From the NCBI GenBank assembly GCA_020466095.1, contig CM035806.1, positions 167,396,871 to 167,460,870 on the forward strand: a stretch of 64,000 nucleotides of DNA. The letters are read 5' to 3'. Below, piece by piece: positions 23,257-36,152 of this stretch; the first letter of the stretch is position 1; each line of letters begins with the position of its first letter. The position numbers were made by a program, and so were the translations under genes. The notes under the pieces were generated by a model, which saw nothing but the letters and a program-made list of their open reading frames with translations, did not search any database and was not told the origin of the DNA. Origin of the DNA: Chlorops oryzae (Eukaryota > Arthropoda > Insecta > Diptera > Chloropidae).

Positions 23257-25249
23257 ATGGTTTGTGCAATACAAGAATTGGCGGCTGCAGCTGTCATCGC
23301 TTCGGCAAGTGAACACCAACAAGATCACCAGCACGAGCAACAGCAGCAACCACGCCATCAACATCAACATCACCAACCACACCAGGATGTGCAGCAGCAA
23401 CAGCAACAAGCACAATTTGATCAAACGTTGAGCTTTGCACCAACGAATACCAGCGATCAACATCGGCACCAGCAGCAGCAACAACAATTGACAACAATTG
23501 TTTTACTTACAACAACACCGCCACCAACAACAGGTGGCACAACAACGGCTACTATCGGGAACTTTAAATCTCACGATATGAAAGAACGTATGACGGCTGC
23601 CATAAAATCGCAACAGCTAAAGCAACAACATTCGGCGTTGGTTAAATTGTTGGAAGCAGCACCATTGAGTAAAAATTTAGCGTTGCCAGCTGCTGCTACT
23701 GCTGCTGCTGCTGTGGTTAAACCTAGTCTAATGGCACAAAATGATGTGCAGGCGCCGCAACAACAGCAAAAAAGGCATATTGTCTATTTGCAACAGCCAC
23801 AGCAGCAACAACAGCACCAGCAACAGCACCAACAACAACCAAGTGCAACAACACAACGTAAAAGACTGAAAAGTAACAATAATTCAACAACAATAGCAGC
23901 GGACATCAAAAGCGAGTCCGTACAGTCATTGCTTTTGCTGACAGCATCAAGAACAACGACAATTCCAGCTAACAACAACACTGCCAACGATAGTAATAAT
24001 AATAATAATAGTAGTAGTATTAGTAGTAGTAGCAGCAGCAGCAATAATCAAATGTTTGTTGTTGTACAAAAGAGTAGCAGCAACGCGAAAAAGACAACAA
24101 GTAGTATTAATGAAAGCCATGAGAGCGAATCAACAAAACCAATCAAACCAATCGTAAAGACTAAAACGACAACAACACAAACCGATGTTGTTATAAAGAT
24201 GGAAGAACAACAACCAGATAGACAACAGCAACAGCAACAACATCATCAGCAACAAAAAACGTTGTTGCAAGCAGCATTGAGTAACGTTAAGCATGACACC
24301 AGTGAATCAGGCATCGATGAGGATGTTGAAAGTGAAACGGAAATAGCAATGCCCATCACAGATGATCACAATATCAATATTAACAACAACAACAACAACG
24401 AAAATGTCTCGAACCCAGAAGGTTCCAACTATGAACAATACCAGTGCCCGTGGAAGAAAATTCGCTATGCACGCGAATGGAAACAACGTGAGCAACAACA
24501 ACAACAAACAACAGCAACAACAGCAACAACAACAGAAGCAACAAGAGGAACAACAACAACAGCAAGAAGAACAACACCATTATCCACGGCATCACCAATC
24601 ATTCGCCGAAGGTGAAAATGAGCAACAACAGCAGCAGCAGCGACCACCAATAAAAATGGAAGTATCCTACGAAAAAACAACAGAATTGCTTGCGCCATCA
24701 GCGGTGCCAACACTGTATGAGCAGACCCAAAAGGAAATCGCAATGTTGCTGCAACAGCAACAGCAGCAACAGCAGCGCCGTGACAGTTCCGATAGCAATT
24801 CATCGTTGATCAGCAATTCCAGCACGCAGTCATTGCCAGCAAGTGCTGGATGCACGTGCAATGCGATGCAACAACACCAACAATATCAACAACAACAGCA
24901 GCCACAGCAACAGCAGCAGCAACAACAATACCAAATGTTGTCAACAGCTTCCTCATTGGCATCATCGAATGCATCATCAGCTGCCGCATCGCCCTGCCAA
25001 TGTCAGGACTGTCAAATGCAGGATCACGATTCCGGATGCGATGATGAGCTGTTGCTTTGCGAGCATCAATTGGAATTTGCAACGATGAATGATTTATGCC
25101 AGAAATTCGATGAGAACCTTGAGACTGCCGCCAGCAACAACATCAGCCCAAATAGCAACAGTCATAGGAATAACAAAATTAATAATAATACAAAAGAGAC
25201 AACAACGATGCTGGATGCCGATGCTGCTGATGCTGCTCCGATAAATGAT
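23257..25249 (+). CDS. Eip75B: E75B-specific first coding exon (apparent frameshift)
   Basis: This exon encodes the isoform-specific N-terminus of E75B, an ecdysone-induced nuclear receptor form that lacks the first zinc finger and acts mainly as a repressor and partner of DHR3 in the nucleus. It begins MVCAIQELAA, matching the E75B start. Conserved blocks are SQQLKQQHSALVKLLEAAP, SGIDEDVES, YEQYQCPWKKIRYARE, QTQKEIAMLL, RRDSSDSNSSLISNSS, DSGCDDELL and LCQKFDENLETA, separated by poly-Gln, poly-Ala, Asn/Ser and Thr runs. The first blocks are in one frame and those from about 24506 on are in the next; one extra base in a CAA/CAG run explains this, since the exon is 1993 bases long. The donor GTAGGT at 25250 gives phase 0, in register with exon 2. 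A real frameshift would truncate E75B at 24613-24615. Confidence 0.9.
24506..24508 (+). other. Eip75B: Apparent +1 frameshift site in E75B exon
   Basis: The run CAACAACAAACAACAG breaks the CAA/CAG rhythm by one A. Upstream codons read Gln in frame 1. Downstream, Gln-rich sequence and then the conserved E75B blocks are in frame 2, while frame 1 becomes Thr-rich and stops at 24613. Removing one A restores a 664-codon exon in phase with exon 2. Sequencing error, a polymorphism or a damaged allele are all possible. Confidence 0.8.
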
Positions 25250-25468
25250 GTAGGTTCCTTGAGTGCCCATTATTTGCTTGAGAAATCAAATCGTTGCGTC
25301 AAAGAGCAAAAACCATTTAAGTCGACCATTTCATTTATTGAGTTAATCTTTAGTACAGACAATCAGTAATGATAAATAAAGATCCTCTTGTGGCGAGCGA
25401 AGACACCAACATACTTATATATATTTATTTTTTTTTTTGTCCTCATTGTCGATTGTTGATCGGTTTAA

Positions 25469-25643
25469 CCCTTAGCCAGCTGGCTCTAAAATAGGGTTCT
25501 CAAGAATATAAAATATTATTCCACTTTTTCGGTTATATCAATTTTGCCATAGATCTTTGATAGACAAGCCCTTATCTACCCGGGTCTGTGAGACCGCACG
25601 TACGTGGTTAAAGGACAGAAATATGGGGATAGGTGGTTAAGAG
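25469..25643. mobile_element. TTAA-flanked piggyBac-type miniature element, short copy
   Basis: TTAA at 25465-25468 and 25644-25647 flank inverted ends CCCTTAGCCA and CTCTTAACCA. The interior closely matches the right two-thirds of the element at 21748-22020, including CCGCACGTACGTGG. It is an insertion inside E75B intron 1. Confidence 0.7.
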
Positions 25644-25728
25644 TTAAGCTTTTATGCACAAAACAAACTAGTTTTCAAACAATTCTTCCTCTTCATTCAA
25701 AGAAGTTTATCCAATTTTGAGTACATTG

Positions 25729-26210
<482 letters not shown>

Positions 26211-26363
26211 TAAGAGGAGTGCCTTTAAAGTCCTTTAAATGTGTAACTACCTACTCAAACATACATACATACAAACTTCAAATAAACTCACTCAAAATAA
26301 TATTAATTGATAAAATTTCTCAATATTAATTTCGCTCATTGAAAATATGTCTGTCTCTTTCAG

Positions 26364-26508
26364 GGTTTCTTCCGTCGTTCCATACAGCAGAAGATCCAAT
26401 ATCGGCCGTGTACAAAAAATCAGCAATGCAGCATTTTGCGCATCAATCGAAACCGCTGTCAATATTGTCGTCTCAAGAAATGCATTGCCGTTGGCATGAG
26501 TCGCGATG
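26364..26508 (+). CDS. Eip75B: E75 exon 2: second zinc finger of the DNA-binding domain
   Basis: The exon encodes 48 codons plus one base and begins GFFRRSIQQKIQYRPC, the junction used in nuclear receptors between the two zinc fingers. The zinc-binding cysteines of the second finger are visible (Cys16, Cys22, Cys32, Cys35; Cys40 follows), with RNRCQYCRLKKC and the C-terminal IAVGMSRD. The acceptor is TTTCAG at 26358-26363; the donor GTGAGT at 26509 leaves phase 1. The exon is shared by isoforms containing a finger (A, B, C) and skipped by E75D. Joined to the E75B exon it yields a half DNA-binding domain, which is why E75B binds DNA poorly if at all on its own. The match to Drosophila E75 appears complete. 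Confidence 0.97.
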
Positions 26509-27849
26509 GTGAGTACCTTCAAGCATTATTTCATAAAAAATTAGATCGTCGTGGAATCTTATTCTCTATATACAATATGTATAACCATTCGTAAGTGCTG
26601 TGGAAATAACTCATTAAATGCGTAGGACGTTTGAAAAATAGAAAAGAGCATCCAACGAACGGGCGGAGTGGGGTGGTGTGGGTTTGAGGTGCTTTGTGAG
26701 CAGAATTTTAAATTCGATTTATGTAAAAGGCACACTTACCGAAGGCAAAATGCGCGTAACGCAATCATATTTAATTCATTTATGAGTATACATACGCACT
26801 CAAAATCGTACTCACACACAAACATATAATACATACACACATTGTAATGATACGATGATATTTAGCAAGGCAAGAGCAACGCAATCAACACTAACGACAA
26901 AAAATGCATCACAAAAAAAGAAGAAACAAAAGAAAAAAAAAACAAAAAAACAAAAACGAGCGCCAGCAATGAAACGTCAACGAACGAGTTCATTGACCAG
27001 CCGTGAACGAAATTTCCTTTCCACCGAATTCACAACTTTTCACTCACTCAAACTGAGAAGTTTGACTGGCCTCGCTCTATCGCTGGGCAATTCATAGAAT
27101 TTCCACTCACAGTTTATCGCTCTTGAGTGAATGGCTTTTTTTTATTGAAATTAGAAAGAATTCGAACAATGAATTATGTATCTTTACTAGAGCAAAATTT
27201 CCGAAAGAGACATCATGATTCGTATTTTCTCGCAATTCCCAAAATCCAATCTCATTGAGAATAATTGAGAGCACACTACACTACTTACTACCATATCAAC
27301 CATTGTTTTTATATACTTTTTTTATTTAGGTATTCAAATAAACCTTCGAGGAAAATAAATTGAAAAATTCTTCAATAAAATAGAAAGAAGCCAATTTTTT
27401 AGCGGGTTCGAATCATCAAAGAAGAGAGAAAAATAGTATTTTCAAAAACTCATTTTGTACCCTCATGCGACATACACAAAATGGTGCTAAAAGTTGAACG
27501 ACCGCACTTAACCCAAATTGTTGCGTACGAAAACACCGCGCTCACCATTTCCATTTTAAATCGCTCTCAGCTCTCAAAGCTCACAACAATTTCTCACTTA
27601 AAAAAAATAAATAAATAAATAAAAAATACTCAAATTGAAATCGCTCAAATCATTTATGTAGCTCTTTTGCTTCTTTTACGAATTGAGGGATATTTTTTTT
27701 GAGCTCCCCAAAAATGATGATACATTTTCTTTTCAATGATTTTTTGTCCCCCCCTATCGCCTGACCAATTTTTCGCTCTTTACGATAAACGTCTTTCCAT
27801 ATTCGAAATTCTCCTCAATGGCGATGAAATTGCCACATTAAAGGGATAT

Positions 27850-28460
27850 TTTTTTATTCTCGGTATTTTTGTATTTTTGAATTTTTTTGGAATCTTTAAT
27901 TTTGGTATTTTTAAATTTTTGTATTTTTAAATTTTTTTAATTTTTTATTTTTTTAATTTTTTATTTTTGAATTTTGGTATTTTCTTATTTTTGCATTTTT
28001 GAATTTTTTTGAATTTTGGTATTTTTTTAATTTTTTTATTTTTTGAAATTTTTTATTTTTGTATTTTTGTATTTTTGAGTTTTTTTATTTTTGAATTTTT
28101 TTATTTTTGAAATTTTTTATTTTTGAATTTTGGTATTTTTTAATTTTTGTATTTTTGAAATTTTGTTTTTTTTTATTTTTGAATTTTGGTATTTTTTAAT
28201 TTTTGTATTTTTGAAATTTTGTTTTTTTTATTTTTAAAATTTTTGAATTTTTGTATTTTTGAATATTGGTATTTTTTTATTTTTTTTTATTTTTGAATTT
28301 TTGTATTTTGGAAAATTTTTAATTTTTTTATTTCTGAATTTTTTTATTTTTGTATTTTTGAATTTTTGTATTTTTGAATTATTTTTATTTTTGTATTTTT
28401 TTATTTTTGAATTTTTTTATTTTTGTATTTTTGAATTTTGGTATTTTTTTGTTTTTGTAC
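27850..28460 (+). repeat. T-rich tandem block (ATTTTTGAATTTTTGT-like)
   Basis: About 600 bases built from TATTTTTGAATTTTGG-like units of roughly 15-20 bases with variable T runs. Non-coding. Confidence 0.85.
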
Positions 28461-30567
28461 TTCAAATTCGATGCACAAACATGTGCAGCTAACTTTGTAG
28501 AGCTCAACAGGAAATGCTGACCGACATACGTACGTACCTATACATCTACATGTAGATGAGCGTGAGCTGGGGAAATGCACTCACACTCACAAACACACAC
28601 ACGCACGCACTCGCATGATTTGACTCTCTTATAATAAGTGCAAAAAATTGACACCGAAATCGCAGCAAGAGAGCGCATCAAGACGGAGAGTGGAAATATG
28701 TATAACTGTTTCGCTGTCAAGACCCGTTTATTGCGTTCATTGACTTTTCGAGACGTTTTTTTCTTCTTTTCTTTTCTTTTCTTTTCTTCTTCTAATTTCT
28801 TATTTCTCTGCATTGGACATTGAAGCTTTGAATTTCGGAAATTACCCACACACACACACGCACACATCGTGGCGAGTGAAAGAGTTTGAAGAGGAGTGAA
28901 AATGAAAATGAAAGTGGTTCGACCTGAGCGATGACTTCTGCAGCAAGCGAGTCGCAATGATGTGTGTTATGTGCGCGATGTTCGGTGATGATGATGATCG
29001 CAATGACGATGACGATGACGATGATTATGACGAAATGATCGCGTTTTCTGTTGCTGCTGGAATAAACAATTTTATTTTGTTGCTTATTCGAGCAATTCAA
29101 CGGTTTTGTACCCCCCTCACTTTTTTCCCCCTCAATGTTATGCTTTGAATTTACATAATATTTATACATAGGCATTTTGGTGCGACGCTGCTGCTATATA
29201 TATAGCTAACTATATCGATTATGAAACGGAATGAAAATTTGAAATCCATTCTTGTGGGATTTTAGGTCATGATGTGAACCCACTGAGAGCCTTAGTGGGT
29301 ACATAAATCTCCAGGGTAATCTAAAACAATGCGTCTGTGTTGCGAACGAGGGACATTTTTCAGTCGTTACCAATTCGTTTTTTTTTTTTTTTTTTTTTTT
29401 TTAATATTAGGCTCAATCGACTAAGCTGGGTTAAAAATTTGAAATTTTAACTTAAAATTCATTCTATTTCAGCCCTATTCTAAATGAATATTCGCGGGGG
29501 GAATTTTCTCACCAAACATTTTTCTCCGCGGAACATGGAAGCCACAATAAAAAAATGTTCGAAATTCTTGAGAAAGGCGGAAAAAATTCCCCTGGAATAT
29601 GTATTTCGAATCGTGGCTGTTTGGTTATTTTCTTACTCTTGCCCAAAATGATAATCGATTAATCGCCATCATCCATAAAAATGAAGGCGCGATTAAGGCA
29701 AAAAAGAGAAATAAATAAAAATTGAAAGGTTATTACACACAAAAAAAAATGAATTCCGAACAAAATATCCTTGAGCTAGATTTTTGTTGATTTTTTTCTT
29801 GTTTTTTTGTTTTTTTTTTCTTCCTCTTTTTTTTCGGTTTCTGCGATGGCCGTCGTCCACACATGACATTAAAACGTATAAATCAATTATGAAAATTCCC
29901 TTTAATTAAAATTTCCCTCGCTTGGAATATCCCTTAAGAAATTTTTAAAACCAAAAGGAAAAATATTGAAAAAAAAAAATACCCTCTTACCATAAAATCG
30001 AGCGCATTTCAGGCAGCCTTTCAATGAGCGCTTCTCGTACGCACTCACACTAGTGTGTGCGTGAGTGCGTGAGGCGTGTGCGTTGCTGCCGAGTGTTGGT
30101 GCATGTTTCTTAATATTTTGTGCGCCTGTTTTTAATTTTTTATTTTTATTTATTTTATTTTTTTTATTTTTTTTTGTTTTCTTTTATATTAAAAAATGAC
30201 CGTGTTCTCTTTTTCGTTATCTTTTCAAGGAAAATTAAATTTAATTGTATTTTTTTTTTTTTTCGTTTGTTTTTTTTTTTTCACTTCTGTTCTTAATGCA
30301 CGATACATCTTGCGAGTAGGGCAGATTGCGTTCGTTCATACGAAATCTAGACGCAATCAAAATCATTTGAGTTAGAAAACAAATTCAAATAAAGTCTATA
30401 TGTACATATATGTAGGTATATATAATTAAAATAGCGATAATAATTGAGTCAGAGTGGCGTATGTATATTCAGGGTGGATGCCTCTACAGCATTCAAGGTG
30501 TCTTTTGCAGGAATCATCGAAAGTCTTTTTTGATTTCGAAGGACAAAAAAAAAAGAATTACATTCGA

Positions 30568-30775
30568 CTGTGACTCTGGGATAGCGTAGCAGTACGAGGT
30601 TCGATTCCCGGCACAGGCGAATCGGATTGTAATGTTGCAATCTCAGAACTGGTTTTTCAAAAAATCGCATTTTACCGGCACACTACATAAAAACACAATA
30701 CATTCACATAAACACAAGAAAATTTCCTTGGTATCACAATGGGCCGATTAACAGCCTAAGTGGCAGCCATTTTAA
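30568..30775 (+). mobile_element. tRNA-derived SINE-like repeat, copy 1
   Basis: The head contains a polymerase III B-box-like GGTTCGATTCC, preceded by an A-box-like GGGATAGCGTAGCAGTACGA and followed by CGGCACAGGCGAA. The body (CGGATTGTAATGTT; CACACTACATAAAAA; GGCAGCCATT) is shared with a second copy at 33437. A tRNA-like head with a shared unrelated body is the SINE pattern. The family is unknown to me. Confidence 0.6.
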
Positions 30776-33031
30776 CCTACTTAACTACCTCAATATGGGT
30801 ATCCAATGAAAGGGCTTGACTACTAGAACTATATAGAACTATATTAAAGTCGGAAAAGACGGACACCAGACAATCCCCTAACCACCATACTAACATACAT
30901 ACACATATACATAAGATTCGACTATGGATTTGTAGGGTCCCATGGGCTTTTAAAAATGATCAGTAAAAAAAAAAAAAAACCGGGATCCCTTTTGGTCCCT
31001 CATAGAGAGACACGGCCGAAATGTCGTTTAAAGAATTTAAATCAATCGAACACCATAGGTCCATCCATATTTCAATTGTCCATCGAATGGATAGGATGGA
31101 CAATTTGACATAAAAAAATATGTCGCATAAGGAACATTAAGCTTGAAATTCGAAACTCTTCGAAATTGTTGAAAATTTTATTTATTTTTACTTAAATTAC
31201 TTCCCTTATTTCGACATAATTTTTGAGCTTTCTCCATTGCTTCCATCCATTATGATATTATCTATTGCGGTTATGGATATTTCGTATCATTATTATGAGT
31301 TAACACAAACGTTGTAATCGTGCTAACAGCAGCAGCAACAACAACAACAATACCACCAGCAATGAGGAAAACTTTCTTTTTTCGCGCCATTACTTTCTTT
31401 CGCAATTTGAATTTATTTTTAAACTTATTTCGCTTATATTTCGTTGTAACACAACAAGATGGATTGCCATGGAATGCGGGCCGAAGGCCGAAGGGCCGAA
31501 AGTCCAACTATGCAATCAATAGGAAAGAAAAGGAGCAGCAGCAACAACAACGTCAAATGAAAATGAAATTGAAATCTTTGAAACCAACACTAACGCACAC
31601 GAACACGAACACGAACACTTCGATGTTAGCTATTACACCGCGTAGCATAGGAAAGCATAACAAGGCCTCCAACCGAACCGTTAAAAAAAAACACAAAAAA
31701 AAACAATAAAAAACTCAAGTAAAGAGAAAATAAAAACAAAAACTAAAATCCAAAATTCAAAATTAAAAAAAACTCATGTGTGCGTGCATCTGCCGTGCCC
31801 GCGAGCGCACTCTTTCTCATGTTACTGTTTTATTTGATTTTTCTTTGCGACATGCTTTCACTCTCACCTCGCGCCATCCATGGCCATTTAGTTTTTAAGT
31901 TCAACGACCGCGTCCGATGTCCGCTATCGGTGAAATTGGGTCATGCAGTGTTTGAGCAATGAGCGAGCGAGCCGAGCCGAGCAGAGCAGAGCCGTTCGTG
32001 GGCAAGCGGGTCGGCAGTGCTGCTCGACTCGGGCAGATATTCGAGGCAGTAAGCCAGTCAGTCAGTCAGCCAAAGCGATGCAAGGCAGACTTGTCGCTCG
32101 CTCTCTTGTATATATATTTAATTTTTTTATTTATTATTTATTTTTTATTTTTTGGCAACTCACATATGTATGCTCTTCTCTGGTTATCATAAGCAAACGT
32201 CGTCGTATACGTAACGGCATTCGGCATGCAGCATACGTCATAGGTTCGAATAAAACAAGAAGAAATAAGCACTCAGACGGCTTAAGTTATTCTAGCAGAC
32301 GAGTCTCTCGATCGATCGCTCTCTCTCTCTCTTTCGAATTGTTGTAGGATATTTCTCAATCAATTGAAGAAACAATTTTCATATGTTGCCTATTTTCGTC
32401 TCTCGATCGATTTAAAAGAAAAATACAATGCCAACGAATAGTAACGAACGAACAATCAAACATATTCCAAGGGTCTCTAAATATTTTGCATATTGATTTC
32501 TTAAAGCACTCGAGGTCATCTGACGTTCAATTGCAAAGCTAGTCAGTCGATCGATCGGTCGGTCGATCGGTCGGTCGATCAGTCCGCCACATGCCTGCTC
32601 TGACTCTCCACATAAATTTTTTTCCTCTCGATTGTACGGCGGCGTGTCGCGGCGGTGAAAAAGTCTTAAGCTTTGATATGTGTTGTAACTTGTAAATGTT
32701 GCTCTCGTATGAATGATGTTATTCGGCGATGGCATTGTAATCTCATATCGACACGAGAGCAACAACAACAGCAACTGCGAAATGCTCCATGCTGAGATAT
32801 GTGTACAAGTATCGTTTTGAATGTGCAGAGACGAGCGAACGAATCGGGCCGGGCCGGATCGGATCGGATCGTACCCAAAGAGTGCCGTATTTAATTTTAA
32901 TTAAAATGAACTCAAATTAGCACGAGGTTAACCAAATTGAAAGTTGAAAAATTGTATTTGTTTTTTGTTTCTGCTGAATTTTCGTCCGATATTTTATACA
33001 CATCGACATGGTACAGGTACATACATAAAGG

Positions 33032-33051
33032 TACATACATATATGTATGTA
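33032..33051. repeat. (TACA)n/(TGTA)n palindrome
   Basis: TACATACATATATGTATGTA is a perfect 20-base inverted repeat formed by a tetranucleotide microsatellite that switches to its complement at the centre. Similar structures occur at 41646-41665 and 60192-60215. Confidence 0.85.
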
Positions 33052-33185
33052 TGTGTTAACGCAGATATAGGAATTTAAAGGCCTGGTGTGAAAACCTTGA
33101 CTTCATTTCGCCAATACATTTGGAAAAAAGTTTTTAAAATACCTACATACATATGTACATACATATTTCATAATCGATCAGTAGG

Positions 33186-33193
33186 TATAAAAG
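33186..33193 (+). promoter_or_regulatory. TATA-box-like motif in intron 2
   Basis: TATAAAAG in the context AGGTATAAAAGGAGCGAG is a canonical TATA sequence with G/C-containing flanks, unusual in this A/T-rich intron. No coding exon follows that I can recognise. It could start a non-coding transcript or be chance. Confidence 0.2.
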
Positions 33194-33436
33194 GAGCGAG
33201 AGAGGTAGGGATTTGACTTTTTCCGTTACTTTTTTTTTTTTTGTGAAGTTCATCTTCTTTCGATGGTTAGTCTGTCTCTATATATCATTCGCTTCCATTT
33301 CGAAATAAGTTAATTTGTGTCTGGGATAAAATTGGTTTAGAACTCGGCTGTGGGTTTCTGAAAATCATGCGTCCTTCATCGATTTGAATAAATTTTTGTT
33401 TGTTTTTCTTTTTTCTAAGTAAATTTAAATCGAAAA

Positions 33437-33620
33437 AGTGGCTCCGGGATAGCGTCGATTCCCGGCACAGGCGAAACGGATTCTAATGTTCTAAGCCAAG
33501 AAATTCTTTTTCAAAAACTCCCATATTAGGGTCACACTACATAAAAAGATATACACACACTAACACAGAAAAACGAAAAATGCCTCGGATCGGTAGACGG
33601 CCTAAATGGCAGCCATTCCA
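33437..33620 (+). mobile_element. tRNA-derived SINE-like repeat, copy 2 (B box damaged)
   Basis: Homologous to 30568-30775 from GGGATAGCG through TCGATTCCCGGCACAGGCGAA to CACTACATAAAAA and GGCAGCCATT. About 13 bases between GGGATAGCG and TCGATTCC are missing, removing the start of the B box. A further repeat-like segment (CAAAATTTCATACAAATTGG) follows at 33737-33756. Confidence 0.6.
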
Positions 33621-36118
33621 GAACATACACATACATAGGTTGAATAAAGTTGAATTGAAAGATGGTTTTTTGAGGCTAAGGGCTATCAAAAAATTTATGT
33701 TAGCCTATTCTCAGGCGCACCCGGTGTGCACACAAAATTTCATACAAATTGGTTCAGGATTTTCAGAGGAGCTCGGTTACAAACACCGCCGATATTGCTT
33801 TTTATATACATACATATGTATGTACTTATATGTTTTTGTTGTTACTTGAAACGATGAATGAACCATTTCATATTGACTTCGGACAGAAATCTTTCACAAC
33901 TTCTTAATGTCTCTTAAAACTATCCCAAAGACCTTAAAGGCACAAGGGCGTTATACAGGCTATGATGAAGGGGAATAATGTTTTTTTTTTTTAGTTCAAA
34001 TAAATTTCGTCTTCAAAAGGGGAGGCGACCTGCATCGAATACATCCTTGATTAATGTTAACGTTTGCAAATTTCCTTTCAAACTTTTTCTTTGACAATAA
34101 ATAATGAAAATTGTTATCCATTTTCTGATCAATCATTCATTCACTGATCATCATATCGCGATCAACTGATCATGCAATCGAAAATAATTTCTCTTCAATT
34201 CAAATCATAATTTCTTCACATTCAAAATTTGAAAGAAAGAAACAATAAAATAAACAATTATTTCAGATCACTTGTTCATGAACAAGACAAAACAAGCCAA
34301 CAAAAAAACAAAAAAAAATTAAAAAAAAAAAAAAAAAACTGATTGTGACAAACGGAGGCGAAATTCAAAGGCGTACAAACGAACAAAACAATCGAACAAA
34401 CAAATAAACACACCAAAGCGAGCCACTCAAAGCTCACGGCCCAAAGCTCATGACACTTGTGCCTGTTTGCCTGCGGCTCTGTTTGTTGCCCTGTGCATGT
34501 GTGTGTCCATGTGTGTGTGTGCACGGTTGCGTTTGCTTTTCGGGGTGTTTTGAACTTTATTCAGGTCAATTACAAATACATTAAATGCCATATTTCGAGA
34601 GCATAGCACAGCGGCGAGCTGCGGCGAGGCGCGATAAGGCAAGGCAAGACAAGGCAAAGCATGGCAAGGCAATGCGAAGCAAGGCAAGAAATTTCATTGT
34701 ACAAATGTTTGGTCGAAGTGTGGACGAGGGACGAAGGGTTCGGGATCGAATTGAAGCGGTGAAGGTACGTTGTTGCAGCGTGCGCCAACTAGCTTTTAGG
34801 CAAAAAACAAAAGTAGAGGTCGAGATTGGAGCGTATCAAAATGAAGAAGAAGAACTGTATTTTTTTTTTGTAAACCGAGACGAGCGAGCTCTAAGGCCAC
34901 CGTCCAGGGATTGTCATTCAGAGTGAGTGAGCGAGAGGAAAGAGAGCAAGAGGTAGAGAAAGAGAAAGGGAGAGAGCGAGAGCGTATTGGCAGTGTTGAA
35001 GAAATGGACAAAAAGTTCGCCCTTTTTTCCCTTGTTGGCTTCCATCATCAGCATTCATATAATTACATGGAAATGTGTTTGCCAAAAATGCGTGCGTCAC
35101 GGACACGCAAACATAAGGAGATAGAAACAGAAACAGAGAGCAATGGAAATACTGAAAACGAATAAGTAAATAAATAACTATGGCCTACGTGCCATTGAGC
35201 AGAAAGATATTTTGTTTAATGCTGGAATTTTCTTTCCATTTATTTGCACCTTTATGCGATTTGTTTATTATAGATATGCAATTATTTTCCAATTATATTA
35301 TTTAATTTAAGCAATATTCTCTCCTTGAAATTTCAACAAAAAGGAACAACATACAATTTAAATGAAATGCAAATAACTTTTCGAACGATTCGATTTCCAA
35401 ATCTGTGACTTTCTTATGCGACACTTGCATAATTGAGTTGACGCACAGAAATCAACGTCGCGTCGTCACCAATGTAGGTCCCTACCTCCGGCTGTCCGTC
35501 GCTCCGTCTGTCTCTCTCTCTCTCTCTCGGTTGTGTTTTGTATGAAAGTAGATAAGATTTTTTCTTCATTTTCGAATTTCGTTTATTTTTGTTTGTTTAT
35601 TTTTTTTTCATATGAATTATTCAATCTTTTTGAACGTTCAATAAAAGAAACAATGGGGACACACAGTTGTCTTACGTAAAAAAAAAAAAAAAAAAAAAAA
35701 CAAGCGGGCGCTCCAAAAAATAAAATTAAAAAAAATATAAAAAAATAATATAGCCAGACTATATGCTGCGATTGTTGGTTTAAGACCTCCAACTGATCGT
35801 GGCAGAAGATTTTTCGGAAAAAGTTTTCATCCTTATCAATTTTACTTTAGAAACGAAAGCATGAGAACGTTCATTTTATTTTTTATTTTTTTCTTTTGAT
35901 AGAAATAAAAGAATTTTGCACTCAGCGAACAATTTTCGAAAAGCACTAGCAATAAAAGAAGAAGAAAAAAAAATAAAAAAAAAAACTACTTTAAAGCTCA
36001 AAATTCGAACTCATTTTGTTGTGTATACTGAACCTTCAAAAGGTTCATTTACCCCAAAGTCATTGTATTCTGTTTGCCCGAAGAACAAACACACAACTAC
36101 TCACACACTCTGTCGCTC

Positions 36119-36152
36119 ATTCACTCACTCACTCACTCACTCACTCACTCAG
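36119..36152 (+). repeat. (CACT)n microsatellite
   Basis: A run of CACT tetranucleotides. A TATA-like TATAAAAAG sits nearby at 36313 but no gene is associated with it. Confidence 0.85.

Noticed and set aside
22945..23487. 180-residue minus-strand open frame over the E75B start
   Set aside because: Shadow of the CAA/CAG-rich coding exon (Leu/Val-rich antisense) and of its leader. No conserved domain is visible.
24362..25369. Independent 335-residue gene starting at 24362
   Set aside because: The downstream part is the continuation of the E75B exon after the one-base shift. The apparent start is just the first ATG in that frame.
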